From the NCBI RefSeq assembly GCF_000812875.1, contig NZ_JSYK01000001.1, forward strand, positions 1-64,000: a DNA stretch of 64,000 nt, given 5' to 3'. The notes under the pieces were generated by a model that did not search any database, was not told the DNA's origin, and saw only the letters and a list, made by a program, of their open reading frames with translations. The translations under genes were made by a program, and so were the position numbers. The first letter of the stretch is position 1. Every line of letters starts with the position of its first letter. Below are positions 27,482-37,054 of the stretch, piece after piece. This DNA is from Kaistella solincola (GTDB lineage: Bacteria > Bacteroidota > Bacteroidia > Flavobacteriales > Weeksellaceae).

Positions 27482-30412
27482 TTAAAATCCAATATTAAAT
27501 CCTAAAGATATTGTTCTTAGGTTGTAAGATCTACTATCCGTAGTTCCTGAAATCCCCTGTTCAGGATCAATACCTTCGTGGCTTTGCCATGTCCAAAGAT
27601 TTTCTCCCTGTAAATAAATTTTCATGTTGTTGATTCCTATTCTTTCAATAAGGTTTCTGTCTACATTGTATCCTAATGAAAGTGCTTTCAATCTTACGAA
27701 ATCATTATCATATAAGAATCTCGTTGAAGTAGAAGCATTTTGGTTATTAGACATAATGTTCACTGGCACATCTGTAATGTCACCAGGGTTCTGCCAAGCG
27801 TTCAATACATCTACACTTTGCTGTCTTCCTGCTGAGGAGAACCCAGTCATTAAAGCTGCATAAGATGAATCATAGATCTGCGCTCCGAATGCAAAGTTAA
27901 ATAAAGAATTTAGTTCGAAATTACCAAATCTAAAATTATTTGTAAATCCACCTCTTGCTTTTGGCAATGATGATCCTACATATTTTTTATTCGCTTCACT
28001 GTTTGCAGCGTTATAATCTGTAGAAGCAACACGTGTAACATTTCCGTTTGCATCGGTTTGGTTAACATACCATGTCCCCATACCTGTTGTAGGATCTACA
28101 CCTGCCCATTCTACTAAGAAAAAGTCAAATAATGATCTACCTACTTCCCATCTCTTCGTTCCGTTTATGAATGATTTTTGAGTAAGTTCGGTAATTTCGT
28201 TATTTTCAAAAGTTAAGTTTAAGTTTGATGTCCAGCTAAATTTCTGAGTGGTGATGTTTCTTGTGTTTACGTTAAACTCCCAACCGTAGTTTCTCAAAGA
28301 CCCAACGTTTGTAGTAATTGAAGTATTACCTGTAGATCCCGGAAGAGGTTTCGCATAGATCAAATCAATGGATTCCTTATTGAAATAATCAATCTCAGCA
28401 GTAATACGGTTATTGAAGAATCCTAGTTCTGCTCCGACGTTAGAAGATGCTGTTTTTTCCCAAGTTAGGAAATAATCACGTGCACCACCTAAGATAATAC
28501 CGGTTTGGTCCAATTGATTCCAACCTGTAGCATAAGTTTCAAGATAAGGGAAGTAACTTGCTGTAGCATTATTACCTAGTTCCCCGTATGATGCTTTTAG
28601 TTTGAAGTTATTAACGATATCATTCTGGAAGAAGCTTTCATTGCTAACTACCCAAGCAGCACCTACAGAGTAGAAAGTACCCCATCTTGTTTCAGGAGCA
28701 AATCTAGTGGAACCGTCTGTTCTTACAGATCCTTCAACGAAGTATTTGTTTGCGTAGTTATAGGCAGCACGTCCTAAATAACCAACTAATCTTTCCTGAT
28801 TCACATATCCACCTACACTTTCTGGAGTTGTAGAACCATTCAACACAAATACATCCGGAAGATAACCTGTACCCTGGGCATTTAATGCATCATAACGGTA
28901 ATCCATCAATTCGAAGATAGCTTGCGCCTGTACGCTGTGGTCACCATATTTTTTATCAAAAGATAAGGTATTTGTCCAGTTGATTGTTTTTGCTAAATCT
29001 CTGCTTTGAGAAACACGGCCGTTAACACTTGCAGCTGCACCATATCTATAGTGATCATATTCATTACTGTCATAAGTATACAACTGGAATGATCCCTGAG
29101 ATCTTAATTTCAAATAGTTAGTGAAGGAAACTTCAGCAAAACCATTAGCAAACATATCATATCTGTTATATCTGATTTTGTTGTTGAACAAAGCTCCTAC
29201 CGCGTTTTCGTTATTAAGCACGTCTCTCTGAGCGTTCACCAATCTTCCTGATGCACCTTCGTTACCGTAATCATACTGTAGTTTACCGAAGTTATCCAAA
29301 ATCGGGTTACCTGACTGATCTCTCATGTAAAGAGGGTAGATATTAGGCAAAGTGTAGATCCACTGAATTGCACTTGCGTAAGTATTTCCAGACTGTACCG
29401 GGTAGTTTTGTGAAGATGATGTGAATGAAGAATTCAATCCAACTTTCAACCAGTCATTTACTTTTGATTCAACATTACCTCTCAATCCAATTCTTTCAAA
29501 TCTTGAAGTTTTGATGTTACCATACATATCCAGGTAATCTGCACCTAAAAAGTAAGTCGTATTCTCGCTACCTCCGGAAACATTGAATCTGTGTTCTTGT
29601 TTGAAAGCAGCCTCATTAACCAACTCTTTTCTCCAGTCTGTATCCCACAATAATGTAGCACCATCAACGATATTACCATTTACATCTACAGGCTGCGCTA
29701 CGTTGTAAGGGTTATAAGTTAATGTATTTACGAGATTATTTGTAGCGTACAATGCTGCAGTCGCTTCAGTCGCTCCGTTGTTACGGATTCTGTTATTTTT
29801 AATCGCTTGCCAAGTACCTTTCATAAAGTCCTCAGCACCTAAAACCTCATGGAATTTTACTGCTGATGAAGACACACCTACTAATGAACTAATGTTCACA
29901 CGTGGTTTAGAATTCAAACGTCCTTTTTTGGTAGTAATGATGATTACACCGTTAGCAGCACGAGATCCATAAAGTGCTGTTGCAGATGCATCTTTCAAAA
30001 TACTCATCGATTCTACCTGATCCTGTGGAATAGAGTTTACGTTACCTCCGTATGGTGATCCGTCCACGATAATTAGCGGCTGTGTGCTTGCGTTAATCGA
30101 AGCAATACCTCTAATATAGATGGATGGGTTATCACCCGGCATACCACCGGTAGAAATTACGTTTACCCCTGCTACAGTTCCCTGTAATGCGGATAAAACA
30201 CTGGTAGCCTGCTGGTTTTCGATTACCTTTTTATCAACAGTAGCTACTGAACCAACAATTGCCTCTTTCTTTTGAGTACCGAAAGCCACAACAACAACCT
30301 CCTCAATTTTTTGCTCACCTCCAACAGTATCTATCTTCTGTTGTTGTGCAAATGCAGAATGTCCGATAAAGAACAATACTCCTGCGCTTAACAATCGTAA
30401 TTTACAATTCAT
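27482..30412 (-). CDS. SusC/RagA family TonB-linked outer-membrane transporter
   Basis: This 976-residue protein is the transporter partner of the SusD gene downstream. After a signal peptide (VLFFIGHSAFAQ) it goes almost directly to the TonB box region and plug (KIEEVVVVAFGTQKKEAIVG, SVLSALQGTVAGVNV, SMSILKDASATALYGSRAANGVI). A 22-strand-type barrel follows, ending in SYNLRTISLGFNIGF. The carboxypeptidase-regulatory-like domain often found before the plug is missing, so this is the short SusC form. A clear promoter precedes the gene. Confidence 0.96.
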   Translation of the reverse strand: MNCKLRLLSAGVLFFIGHSAFAQQQKIDTVGGEQKIEEVVVVAFGTQKKEAIVGSVATVDKKVIENQQATSVLSALQGTVAGVNVISTGGMPGDNPSIYIRGIASINASTQPLIIVDGSPYGGNVNSIPQDQVESMSILKDASATALYGSRAANGVIIITTKKGRLNSKPRVNISSLVGVSSSAVKFHEVLGAEDFMKGTWQAIKNNRIRNNGATEATAALYATNNLVNTLTYNPYNVAQPVDVNGNIVDGATLLWDTDWRKELVNEAAFKQEHRFNVSGGSENTTYFLGADYLDMYGNIKTSRFERIGLRGNVESKVNDWLKVGLNSSFTSSSQNYPVQSGNTYASAIQWIYTLPNIYPLYMRDQSGNPILDNFGKLQYDYGNEGASGRLVNAQRDVLNNENAVGALFNNKIRYNRYDMFANGFAEVSFTNYLKLRSQGSFQLYTYDSNEYDHYRYGAAASVNGRVSQSRDLAKTINWTNTLSFDKKYGDHSVQAQAIFELMDYRYDALNAQGTGYLPDVFVLNGSTTPESVGGYVNQERLVGYLGRAAYNYANKYFVEGSVRTDGSTRFAPETRWGTFYSVGAAWVVSNESFFQNDIVNNFKLKASYGELGNNATASYFPYLETYATGWNQLDQTGIILGGARDYFLTWEKTASSNVGAELGFFNNRITAEIDYFNKESIDLIYAKPLPGSTGNTSITTNVGSLRNYGWEFNVNTRNITTQKFSWTSNLNLTFENNEITELTQKSFINGTKRWEVGRSLFDFFLVEWAGVDPTTGMGTWYVNQTDANGNVTRVASTDYNAANSEANKKYVGSSLPKARGGFTNNFRFGNFELNSLFNFAFGAQIYDSSYAALMTGFSSAGRQQSVDVLNAWQNPGDITDVPVNIMSNNQNASTSTRFLYDNDFVRLKALSLGYNVDRNLIERIGINNMKIYLQGENLWTWQSHEGIDPEQGISGTTDSRSYNLRTISLGFNIGF

Positions 30413-30441
30413 ATTAACAAAATTTAATATTATATTTCTGC

Positions 30442-30473
30442 AAATATGTTAAAAATTCTTAACACACACAAAC
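30442..30473 (-). promoter_or_regulatory. Promoter of the susC-susD operon
   Basis: On the minus strand TTTG (30470-30473), a 20-base spacer and CATATTTG (30442-30449, one mismatch to TAnnTTTG) lie about 30 bases before the SusC start. The remaining intergenic DNA to 30760 is AT-rich; I see no gene, regulator site or riboswitch in it. Confidence 0.6.
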
Positions 30474-30761
30474 TTTAAATGAGATATATAAGAATTGTTG
30501 AAAATAGTTGTCAAATTTTATCATAACTTAGCGCTTTTGGTGTTAAAAATGAAAATATCGCAGTGATAATCCTAAAAAACACCACAGAACACGGCAAATA
30601 TTTATTTGTAATTTATAACCGTTCTAAATTATTCGCTGTTAAAAGTACCAAATTTTCATTTTAAAAATAAATTATAGCGGACAGCTAATCACATATGTTA
30701 AGATTTTACTAAATAAAATGCTTAAAATTTATTCCTTTCCAAATTATTAATAGCTAAAACG

Positions 30762-30792
30762 AAAAAAAACCTGCTAAAAGCAGGTTTTTTTT
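30762..30792 (-). terminator. Intrinsic terminator of the rimP-nusA-infB operon
   Basis: AAAACCTGC and GCAGGTTTT form a 9-bp stem with a short loop, followed on the minus strand by eight T residues, 16 bases past the infB stop. Confidence 0.9.
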
Positions 30793-30807
30793 ATTATTTC
30801 TTAAAGC

Positions 30808-33654
30808 TTATTTCAGCTTTTTCTTCACTGAAATTTCTTCGTAAACTTCTAAGATATCACCAACTTCAATATCATTGAAGTTTTTGATATTCAATCCACA
30901 TTCGTAACCTTTGGTTACTTCTTTCACATCGTCTTTAAAACGTTTCAAACTTTCGAGTTCACCGTCAAATTTCACGATGCCGTCACGTAGCAATCTGATT
31001 TTGGAGTTTCTGGTAATTTTCCCGGAAAGAACCATACAACCGGCAATAGAACCAACCTTCGAAATCTTGAAGACTTCACGTATTTCTACGTTACCAATCA
31101 CCTGCTCTTTTATTTCCGGCGAAAGCATACCTTCCATCGCTTCTTTAACATCGTCGATTGCGGCATAAATTACAGAATAAGTTCGGATTTCAATCTCCTC
31201 TTTATCTGCTAAATCTTTCGCGTTAACACCAGCTCTTACATTAAAGCCAATCATAATCGCATCAGAAGCCGCTGCCAGCAATACATCGGATTCGGTAATC
31301 TGACCAACACCCTGGTGAATGATTTTCACGCTGATCTCTTCCGTAGACAAACTTTGAAGCTGATCAGAAAGTGCTTCTACAGAACCATCTACATCTCCTT
31401 TCAAGATGATGTTTAATTCTTTAAAGTCACCCAAAGCAATACGTCTTCCCAATTCGTCCAGTGTAACGTGTTTCTTAGTTCGCACAGACTGTTCTCTTTG
31501 CAATTGTTCACGTTTAGTAGCAATAGTTTTTGCTTCTCTTTCATCTTCAAAAACACGGAAACGGTCACCCGCAGTCGGCGCGCCATCTAAACCTAAAATT
31601 GTTACCGGGATTGACGGACCTGCTTCTTCCATCGGTTTCCCTCTTTCATCAAGCATGGCTTTTACTTTACCGTGATTTTTTCCGGCTAGTACATAGTCAC
31701 CAACTTTCAGCGTTCCCGCCTGAACAAGAATGGTTGAAACGTAACCTCTTCCTTTATCTAAAGAAGCTTCGATTACAACACCACTTGCATTTTTATTTGG
31801 ATTTGCTTTTAAATCTAACATTTCAGCCTGAAGTAAAACTTTTTCAAGCAGTAAATCCATATTATTACCAAATTTCGCCGAAACTTCCTGAGACTGAACA
31901 TTTCCACCCCATTCTTCCACCAAAATATTCATTGATGATAATTGCTGACGGATATTGTCCGGATTTGAATTCGGCTTATCAACTTTATTTAAAGCGATAA
32001 TCATCGGAACTCCCGCAGCCTGTGCGTGGGAAATTGCCTCTTTGGTTTGTGGCATCACGTCATCATCGGCTGCGATTACGATAATAGCAATATCAGTAAT
32101 TTGTGCACCTCTGGCTCTCATCGCGGTAAAGGCCTCGTGACCTGGTGTATCAAGGAATGTAATTCGCTGATCATTCTCCAGTTTCACGTTATAAGCACCA
32201 ATATGCTGTGTAATACCACCGGATTCTCCGGCAATTACGTTTGTTTTTCTGATATAATCAAGGAGTGAAGTTTTACCGTGATCAACGTGACCCATTACGG
32301 TAACGATCGGAGCACGGAAAACCAAGTCTTCAGCAGTGTCAGTATCTTCTTCAAGTGCTGATTCTTCAACGTCAGCATCGGAGAATTCAATTTTAAAACC
32401 AAATTCGTCTGCTACCAACAACAAGGTGTCTGCTTCCAATCGTTGGTTCATAGTCACCATAACGCCTAAAGAGAAACATGCCGAAATCACTTCCATCGGA
32501 CTTACATTCATTAATGAAGCTAATTCGCCAACAGTAATGAATTCCGTCACCTTTAATGATCTGTCTGCAGCATCCATTTCTTCCTGGCGCTCATCCTGCT
32601 CACGACGGTAAACTCTTTTTTCCTTTCTATATTTAGCTCCTTTATTTTTACCTGCTTTACTGGTAAGTTTTTCTAAAGTTTCTTTAATCTGATTTTTAAC
32701 CTGCTCATCTGTCAGTTCAACAGGCATTACCGGACCTCGGCGTGCTGGACCTCTATTAGCACCACCTCCACCTTGAAATCCCGGACGGTTTCCACCCTGA
32801 GTTCCCGGTCGGTTATTACCAGCCTGACCTGGCGGACGGTTTCCACCTTGTCCCGGTGGACGAGTACCAGTTCCCTGTCCTGCCTGAGTTGTTCCGGTAG
32901 GATTAGGTTTTTCAATACGTTTTCTTTTCTTTTTCGCACCTGCAGCGCCACCTTGTGGTTTTGGCTTATTAAACTGCGATAAATCTACAGTCTGTTTCAG
33001 GATTTTTGGACCGTCCAGTTTTTTATAAACGGTTTCAATGCGATCCGGATCTGGTGAATCTGCTGTTTTTGGTGCCTCAGTGGCTTGCGCCGGAGTTTCC
33101 GTTTGTACCGCAGGAGTTTCTACTGTCTTTTCGGCAGCAGGTTTTTCCGCAGGAATTTCCTCGGTTTTCGGTTGATCTTTTTTAGAAGATCTTGGCTTAT
33201 TGCCTTCAATTTGCGATAAATCAATCTTGTCCAGTACTTTAAACTCCTGTTTCTCTGCCACAGGTGCAGGTTCTACAGCGGGTTTAGGTTCTTCTACCGG
33301 AGCTGGCGCAGGTTTCTGTTCTTCTTTCACCTCTGGCGCACGTTGATCCAAATCTATCTTACCCAAAATTTTGGTTTCAGGTCGCAGACTTGCTTTGGCT
33401 CTTATTACCTCAGGCTGTGCCGGTTCTATTTCCAGTTTTTCTTCCGGAACTTTAGCGATCACCACCTCATGAGAAGCTTTTCTTTGCTCCGAATCTTTTC
33501 GAAACTCAGCTTCTAATGCAGAATATGCCGATTCTTCCAATTGAGCGTTCGGGTTACTTTCTACCTCGATTCCTTTAGACTGCAGGAATTCTACAAGTCT
33601 CGACATCGAAATATTAAATTCCTTAACCGCTTTGTTTAATCTAATTTTTGGCAT
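30808..33654 (-). CDS. infB: Translation initiation factor IF-2
   Basis: IF-2 is the GTPase that places initiator tRNA on the 30S subunit and promotes subunit joining. The 948-residue protein has an IF2 N-terminal domain (~1-50). A long, Pro/Glu/Ala- and Gly/Arg-rich disordered region runs to ~330. The GTPase domain follows, with [14 protein letters not shown] (G1), DTPGHEAF (G3) and [11 protein letters not shown] (G4), then the C-terminal beta-barrel and initiator-tRNA-binding domains. It is the last gene of rimP-nusA-infB, 73 bases after nusA, and has its own terminator. Confidence 0.98.
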   Translation of the reverse strand: MPKIRLNKAVKEFNISMSRLVEFLQSKGIEVESNPNAQLEESAYSALEAEFRKDSEQRKASHEVVIAKVPEEKLEIEPAQPEVIRAKASLRPETKILGKIDLDQRAPEVKEEQKPAPAPVEEPKPAVEPAPVAEKQEFKVLDKIDLSQIEGNKPRSSKKDQPKTEEIPAEKPAAEKTVETPAVQTETPAQATEAPKTADSPDPDRIETVYKKLDGPKILKQTVDLSQFNKPKPQGGAAGAKKKRKRIEKPNPTGTTQAGQGTGTRPPGQGGNRPPGQAGNNRPGTQGGNRPGFQGGGGANRGPARRGPVMPVELTDEQVKNQIKETLEKLTSKAGKNKGAKYRKEKRVYRREQDERQEEMDAADRSLKVTEFITVGELASLMNVSPMEVISACFSLGVMVTMNQRLEADTLLLVADEFGFKIEFSDADVEESALEEDTDTAEDLVFRAPIVTVMGHVDHGKTSLLDYIRKTNVIAGESGGITQHIGAYNVKLENDQRITFLDTPGHEAFTAMRARGAQITDIAIIVIAADDDVMPQTKEAISHAQAAGVPMIIALNKVDKPNSNPDNIRQQLSSMNILVEEWGGNVQSQEVSAKFGNNMDLLLEKVLLQAEMLDLKANPNKNASGVVIEASLDKGRGYVSTILVQAGTLKVGDYVLAGKNHGKVKAMLDERGKPMEEAGPSIPVTILGLDGAPTAGDRFRVFEDEREAKTIATKREQLQREQSVRTKKHVTLDELGRRIALGDFKELNIILKGDVDGSVEALSDQLQSLSTEEISVKIIHQGVGQITESDVLLAAASDAIMIGFNVRAGVNAKDLADKEEIEIRTYSVIYAAIDDVKEAMEGMLSPEIKEQVIGNVEIREVFKISKVGSIAGCMVLSGKITRNSKIRLLRDGIVKFDGELESLKRFKDDVKEVTKGYECGLNIKNFNDIEVGDILEVYEEISVKKKLK

Positions 33655-33727
33655 GTATACTTTATACTTTATTTAAATTTTTTGTAAAGTTAACCTATTT
33701 TAACTTTATGATGGTTTTTAAGAACAA

Positions 33728-34975
33728 TTAGTCTTCTAATTCTTCCTTTAAAATGCTTTTTACTTCTTCGATGGTTTCTTCCTCCAAATCTGTAAGGTTT
33801 ACCAAAGCTTCAGTTTCTTTTCCAAGTACACTTTTCGCTGTATTTAAACCAACTTTTCGGAACTCGTCGATAATCCACTGTTCGATATCGCCTTCTTCAG
33901 TTCCAACAAATTCTCTCAATTCAACATCATCGTCTTCGCTGGCTTCTCTGTAAACATCAATATCATAACCACTTAACCATGAGGCAAGTCGGATGTTCTG
34001 ACCTTGTTTTCCGATAACGCGCGAAATCTCTTCAACTGGCGTATAAACCAACGCGTAGTTGGTATCTTCGTTAATTTCAATCTTGTTTACGGTGATATTT
34101 CCTAACGCTCTTTTCACCATAATTTCCGGGTTTTTGGACCACTGGATTACATCGATGTTTTCGTTTTTCAATTCCCGCACCACACCGTGAATACGCGAAC
34201 CTTTTACACCAACACATGCACCAACAGGATCAATTCTGTCATCATAAGCATCCACCGCGATCTTCGCTTTTTCTCCGGGTATACGGACCACTTTTTTCAA
34301 AATAATCGTTCCGTCCTGGATTTCAGGAATCTCAAGTTCCAAAAGTTTTTCCAAAAATACCGGTGAAGTCCGCGATACGATAATCTGCGGTTTTGCACCC
34401 TTAAAATCTACACTTTCTACAATTGCACGAACGCTTTCACCTTTTTTAAAGAAATCCGACGGTATTTGGTTTTCTTTCGGCATGATGAATTCATTATCAT
34501 CGTCATCAAGCAAAATTACGTGTTTGTGACGGATATGATGAACTTCACCCATTACGATTTCCCCGATTTTATCACGAAACTGATCATACAAAACTGCGTT
34601 ATTGTGCTCCTGAAGTTTTGTCGCCAAAATCTGTTTCAGCGTTAAAATACTTCTTCTCCCCAGTTTTTCGATGGGAATTTCAACGGTGAAATCTTCACCA
34701 ACCTCGAAAGTTGGATCAATTTTTTTAGCTTCCGCCAGCTCAATTTCCAAATCGTCGTCCTCGGACATTTCGTCCTCAACGATGGTTTTGTTCAAAAATA
34801 TTTGAAAGTCACCTTTATCAGGATTCACGATGACATCAAAATGATCATCGGAATCAAATCTTTTTCTTAATAATGTTTTCAACGAATCTTCGATAATCGC
34901 CATCAGGTCAATTTTGCTGATGTTTTTATCTTCTTTGAAATCGCCAAATGCTTCAATCAATGCTAAACCGTCCAT
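33728..34975 (-). CDS. nusA: Transcription termination/antitermination factor NusA
   Basis: NusA binds RNA polymerase and modulates pausing, termination and antitermination. The 415-residue protein has the N-terminal polymerase-binding domain (ALIEAFGDFKEDKNISKIDL), an S1 domain (~135-200), and two KH domains with GACVGVKGSRIHGVVREL and EEISRVIGKQGQNIRLAS. The C-terminal acidic tail is short, without the AR repeats of the E. coli protein, as usual outside gammaproteobacteria. It sits between rimP and infB. Confidence 0.97.
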   Translation of the reverse strand: MDGLALIEAFGDFKEDKNISKIDLMAIIEDSLKTLLRKRFDSDDHFDVIVNPDKGDFQIFLNKTIVEDEMSEDDDLEIELAEAKKIDPTFEVGEDFTVEIPIEKLGRRSILTLKQILATKLQEHNNAVLYDQFRDKIGEIVMGEVHHIRHKHVILLDDDDNEFIMPKENQIPSDFFKKGESVRAIVESVDFKGAKPQIIVSRTSPVFLEKLLELEIPEIQDGTIILKKVVRIPGEKAKIAVDAYDDRIDPVGACVGVKGSRIHGVVRELKNENIDVIQWSKNPEIMVKRALGNITVNKIEINEDTNYALVYTPVEEISRVIGKQGQNIRLASWLSGYDIDVYREASEDDDVELREFVGTEEGDIEQWIIDEFRKVGLNTAKSVLGKETEALVNLTDLEEETIEEVKSILKEELED

Positions 34976-35072
34976 TTATCTATGTTTTGTATAAAGTTCA
35001 AGGTAAAAGTTTCTCAACTTTTTATAATAATTTGTGCTAAAGCAAGGTTAAAAAACCTTCAGCTTTAAATAT

Positions 35073-35540
35073 TTAAAACTGGATTACGACCAGTGCTTTT
35101 TTTATGTTAGAATACGGGATGTTTTTTTCTTCCACCACGTCCACTTTTCCTTTACCGATTTCTTTCGGCTTGCGGTATTTTAAAATCAGGGTGATGTGGT
35201 CATCTTCGACTTTAGAAAGTTCACCTTCAATTTCAGTTCCGTCATTCAGAAAAATTTCGAGGTTTCTGCCTATATTTTTTCGATATTGTCTTATGGAACT
35301 TAGCGGCGCGCTGAGGCCGGCACTCATCACTTCTAGTGAAAAATCGTGTTCCTCGCGGTCCATATTGAATTCAATAGCGCGGCTCGCATCAAGACAGTCC
35401 TGAAGCGTAACCCCCTGATCGCCATCTAAAATAACACGAATGTGGTCCGAGGCGGAAAAGGTGATGTCAATTAAAAAAAGATCCGGTCTTTGTGCCAGAA
35501 AATCGTTTAAAAGCTGCTCTATTTGTGCTCTAAAGTCCAT
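35073..35540 (-). CDS. rimP: Ribosome maturation factor RimP
   Basis: RimP assists assembly of the 30S subunit. The 155-residue protein has the N-terminal alpha/beta domain (LFLIDITFSASDHIRVILDGDQGVTLQDCLDASR in outline, ~20-55, with EVMSAGLSAPL near 75). The C-terminal Sm-like barrel contains FLNDGTEIEGELSKVEDD. It is first in the rimP-nusA-infB operon, 97 bases before nusA. A strong promoter and a terminator-like leader hairpin lie upstream, so the whole operon could be regulated there. Confidence 0.95.
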   Translation of the reverse strand: MDFRAQIEQLLNDFLAQRPDLFLIDITFSASDHIRVILDGDQGVTLQDCLDASRAIEFNMDREEHDFSLEVMSAGLSAPLSSIRQYRKNIGRNLEIFLNDGTEIEGELSKVEDDHITLILKYRKPKEIGKGKVDVVEEKNIPYSNIKKALVVIQF

Positions 35541-35562
35541 AAATTCTCAAAATACTTTTACG

Positions 35563-35590
35563 AAAAAAGGCATTCTTCCGAAGGCCTTTT
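35563..35590 (-). promoter_or_regulatory. Terminator-like hairpin in the rimP-nusA-infB leader
   Basis: On the minus strand AAAAGGC (35590-35584) pairs with GCCTTTT (35571-35565), enclosing a CTTCGGAAG segment that can form its own small UUCG-type loop. Six T residues follow. It lies between the mapped promoter (35616-35646) and the rimP ATG at 35540, where an attenuator would be expected. No upstream gene on this strand needs a terminator here. Confidence 0.6.
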
Positions 35591-35615
35591 CATTTTTATT
35601 TACGTAAATCCGTGG

Positions 35616-35646
35616 CAAATATACAATATTTTAGTATAATTACAAA
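35616..35646 (-). promoter_or_regulatory. Promoter of rimP-nusA-infB
   Basis: On the minus strand TTTG (35643-35646), a 19-base spacer and TATATTTG (35616-35623) match the Bacteroidota consensus exactly. The implied leader is ~70 nt. Confidence 0.75.
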
Positions 35647-35650
35647 AAAG

Positions 35651-35680
35651 TTGAGCTTTATTGATTTTTATTCAGCTCAA
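35651..35680. promoter_or_regulatory. Inverted repeat between divergent rimP and ugd
   Basis: TTGAGCT (35651-35657) and AGCTCAA (35674-35680) form a perfect 7-bp inverted repeat with a 16-base AT-rich spacer. It lies just upstream of the rimP promoter and between divergent genes, so it could be an operator or a chance palindrome. A -7-like TATATTTG for ugd follows at 35700-35707 without a convincing -33 box. Confidence 0.35.
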
Positions 35681-35731
35681 AATCCGGCCATTAAATTCTT
35701 ATATTTGTAGCCATTAATTAGAAAATAAATT

Positions 35732-37039
35732 GTGAATATAACGATCGTTGGGACAGGTTATGTAGGTTTGGTTACCGGAACTACTTTGGCAGAATTGGGT
35801 AATACGGTTTATTGCGTGGATATTGATTTTAAAAAAGTCGAGCAGATGAAACAGGGCATTGTCCCGATTTACGAGCCCGGTCTGGAAGAAATGTTTCTCC
35901 GGAATATCCAGGCGCAGCGCTTGTTTTTCACCACCGATCTCCGCGAAGCACTTAACGAAAGCGAAGTTATTTATTTAGCGCTTCCCACGCCGCCCGGCGA
36001 AGATGGTTCCGCAGATTTATCCTACGTACTTTCTGTCGCGACGCAAATTGGTGAAATGCTAACGGAATACAAAATCATTGTCAATAAATCCACCGTCCCA
36101 GTGGGTACCGCTGATAAAGTTCGCGAAACCATTTCAGTGCACACCAATATCGAATTTGATGTGGTTTCAAATCCCGAATTTCTTCGCGAAGGTTTCGCCG
36201 TAGAAGATTCTATGAATCCCGCACGCGTTATTGTTGGCACAGAATCTGAACGCGCGCAGGAAATTATGGCCAAAATTTATCAGCCTTTCACCAATACCGG
36301 AATTCCCATTATTTTCATGGATGAAAAATCCTCGGAATTAACCAAATATGCGGCAAATTCCTTTCTGGCGGTGAAAATCACCTTTATGAACGAAATTGCG
36401 AATTACTGCGAAAAAGTGGGCGCCGACGTTGATAAAGTTCGTCTCGGAATGGGCTCTGATGACCGCATCGGGCACCGTTTTCTTTTCCCCGGAATTGGTT
36501 ACGGCGGTAGCTGTTTTCCGAAAGACGTGAAAGCTTTGATAAAATCCGGAAAACAGGAAGGTTTTGATTTTCAGATTTTGGAAGCTACTGAAGAGGTAAA
36601 TAAAAATCAGAAAGTAATTTTGGTTTCGGAAATTGAGAAATTTTTCGGCGATTTAGCAGGTAAAAAAATTGCGCTTTGGGGACTTGCTTTTAAAGCAAAC
36701 ACCGACGATATTCGTGAAGCGTCCTCATTAGACAATATTAAAATTTTGCTCGAAAAAGGGGCAAAAATTACCGCATACGATGCCATTGCTGAAGACAACG
36801 TGCGCAGGGTTTTAGGTGACCAAATTTCGTACGCGCCAGATATGTATTCTGCGCTACAGGACGCAGACTGTCTGTTAATCGCGACGGAATGGAGCGAATT
36901 TAAAAATCCAAATTTTGATTTAATGGCTTCGAAAATGAATCAAAAAGTAATTTTCGACGGCCGAAACATGTTTGCGCTGGAGCAGGTAGAAGACTCCGGT
37001 TTCCATTACAAATCGATCGGGCGCCGCACCATCAGTTAA
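35732..37039 (+). CDS. UDP-glucose 6-dehydrogenase
   Basis: This NAD-dependent enzyme oxidises UDP-glucose to UDP-glucuronate, a precursor of acidic surface polysaccharides. The 435-residue protein has an N-terminal Rossmann motif (ITIVGTGYVGLVTG). The catalytic Cys is in GIGYGGSCFPKDVKAL near residue 260, and the C-terminal UDP-binding domain contains ALWGLAFKANTDDIREA. UDP-ManNAc dehydrogenases share this fold, but the motif spacing favours UDP-glucose. The start is GTG at 35732. It opens the polysaccharide locus. Confidence 0.93.
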   Translation: MNITIVGTGYVGLVTGTTLAELGNTVYCVDIDFKKVEQMKQGIVPIYEPGLEEMFLRNIQAQRLFFTTDLREALNESEVIYLALPTPPGEDGSADLSYVLSVATQIGEMLTEYKIIVNKSTVPVGTADKVRETISVHTNIEFDVVSNPEFLREGFAVEDSMNPARVIVGTESERAQEIMAKIYQPFTNTGIPIIFMDEKSSELTKYAANSFLAVKITFMNEIANYCEKVGADVDKVRLGMGSDDRIGHRFLFPGIGYGGSCFPKDVKALIKSGKQEGFDFQILEATEEVNKNQKVILVSEIEKFFGDLAGKKIALWGLAFKANTDDIREASSLDNIKILLEKGAKITAYDAIAEDNVRRVLGDQISYAPDMYSALQDADCLLIATEWSEFKNPNFDLMASKMNQKVIFDGRNMFALEQVEDSGFHYKSIGRRTIS

Positions 37040-37054
37040 TTTTAAAAAAAACGC

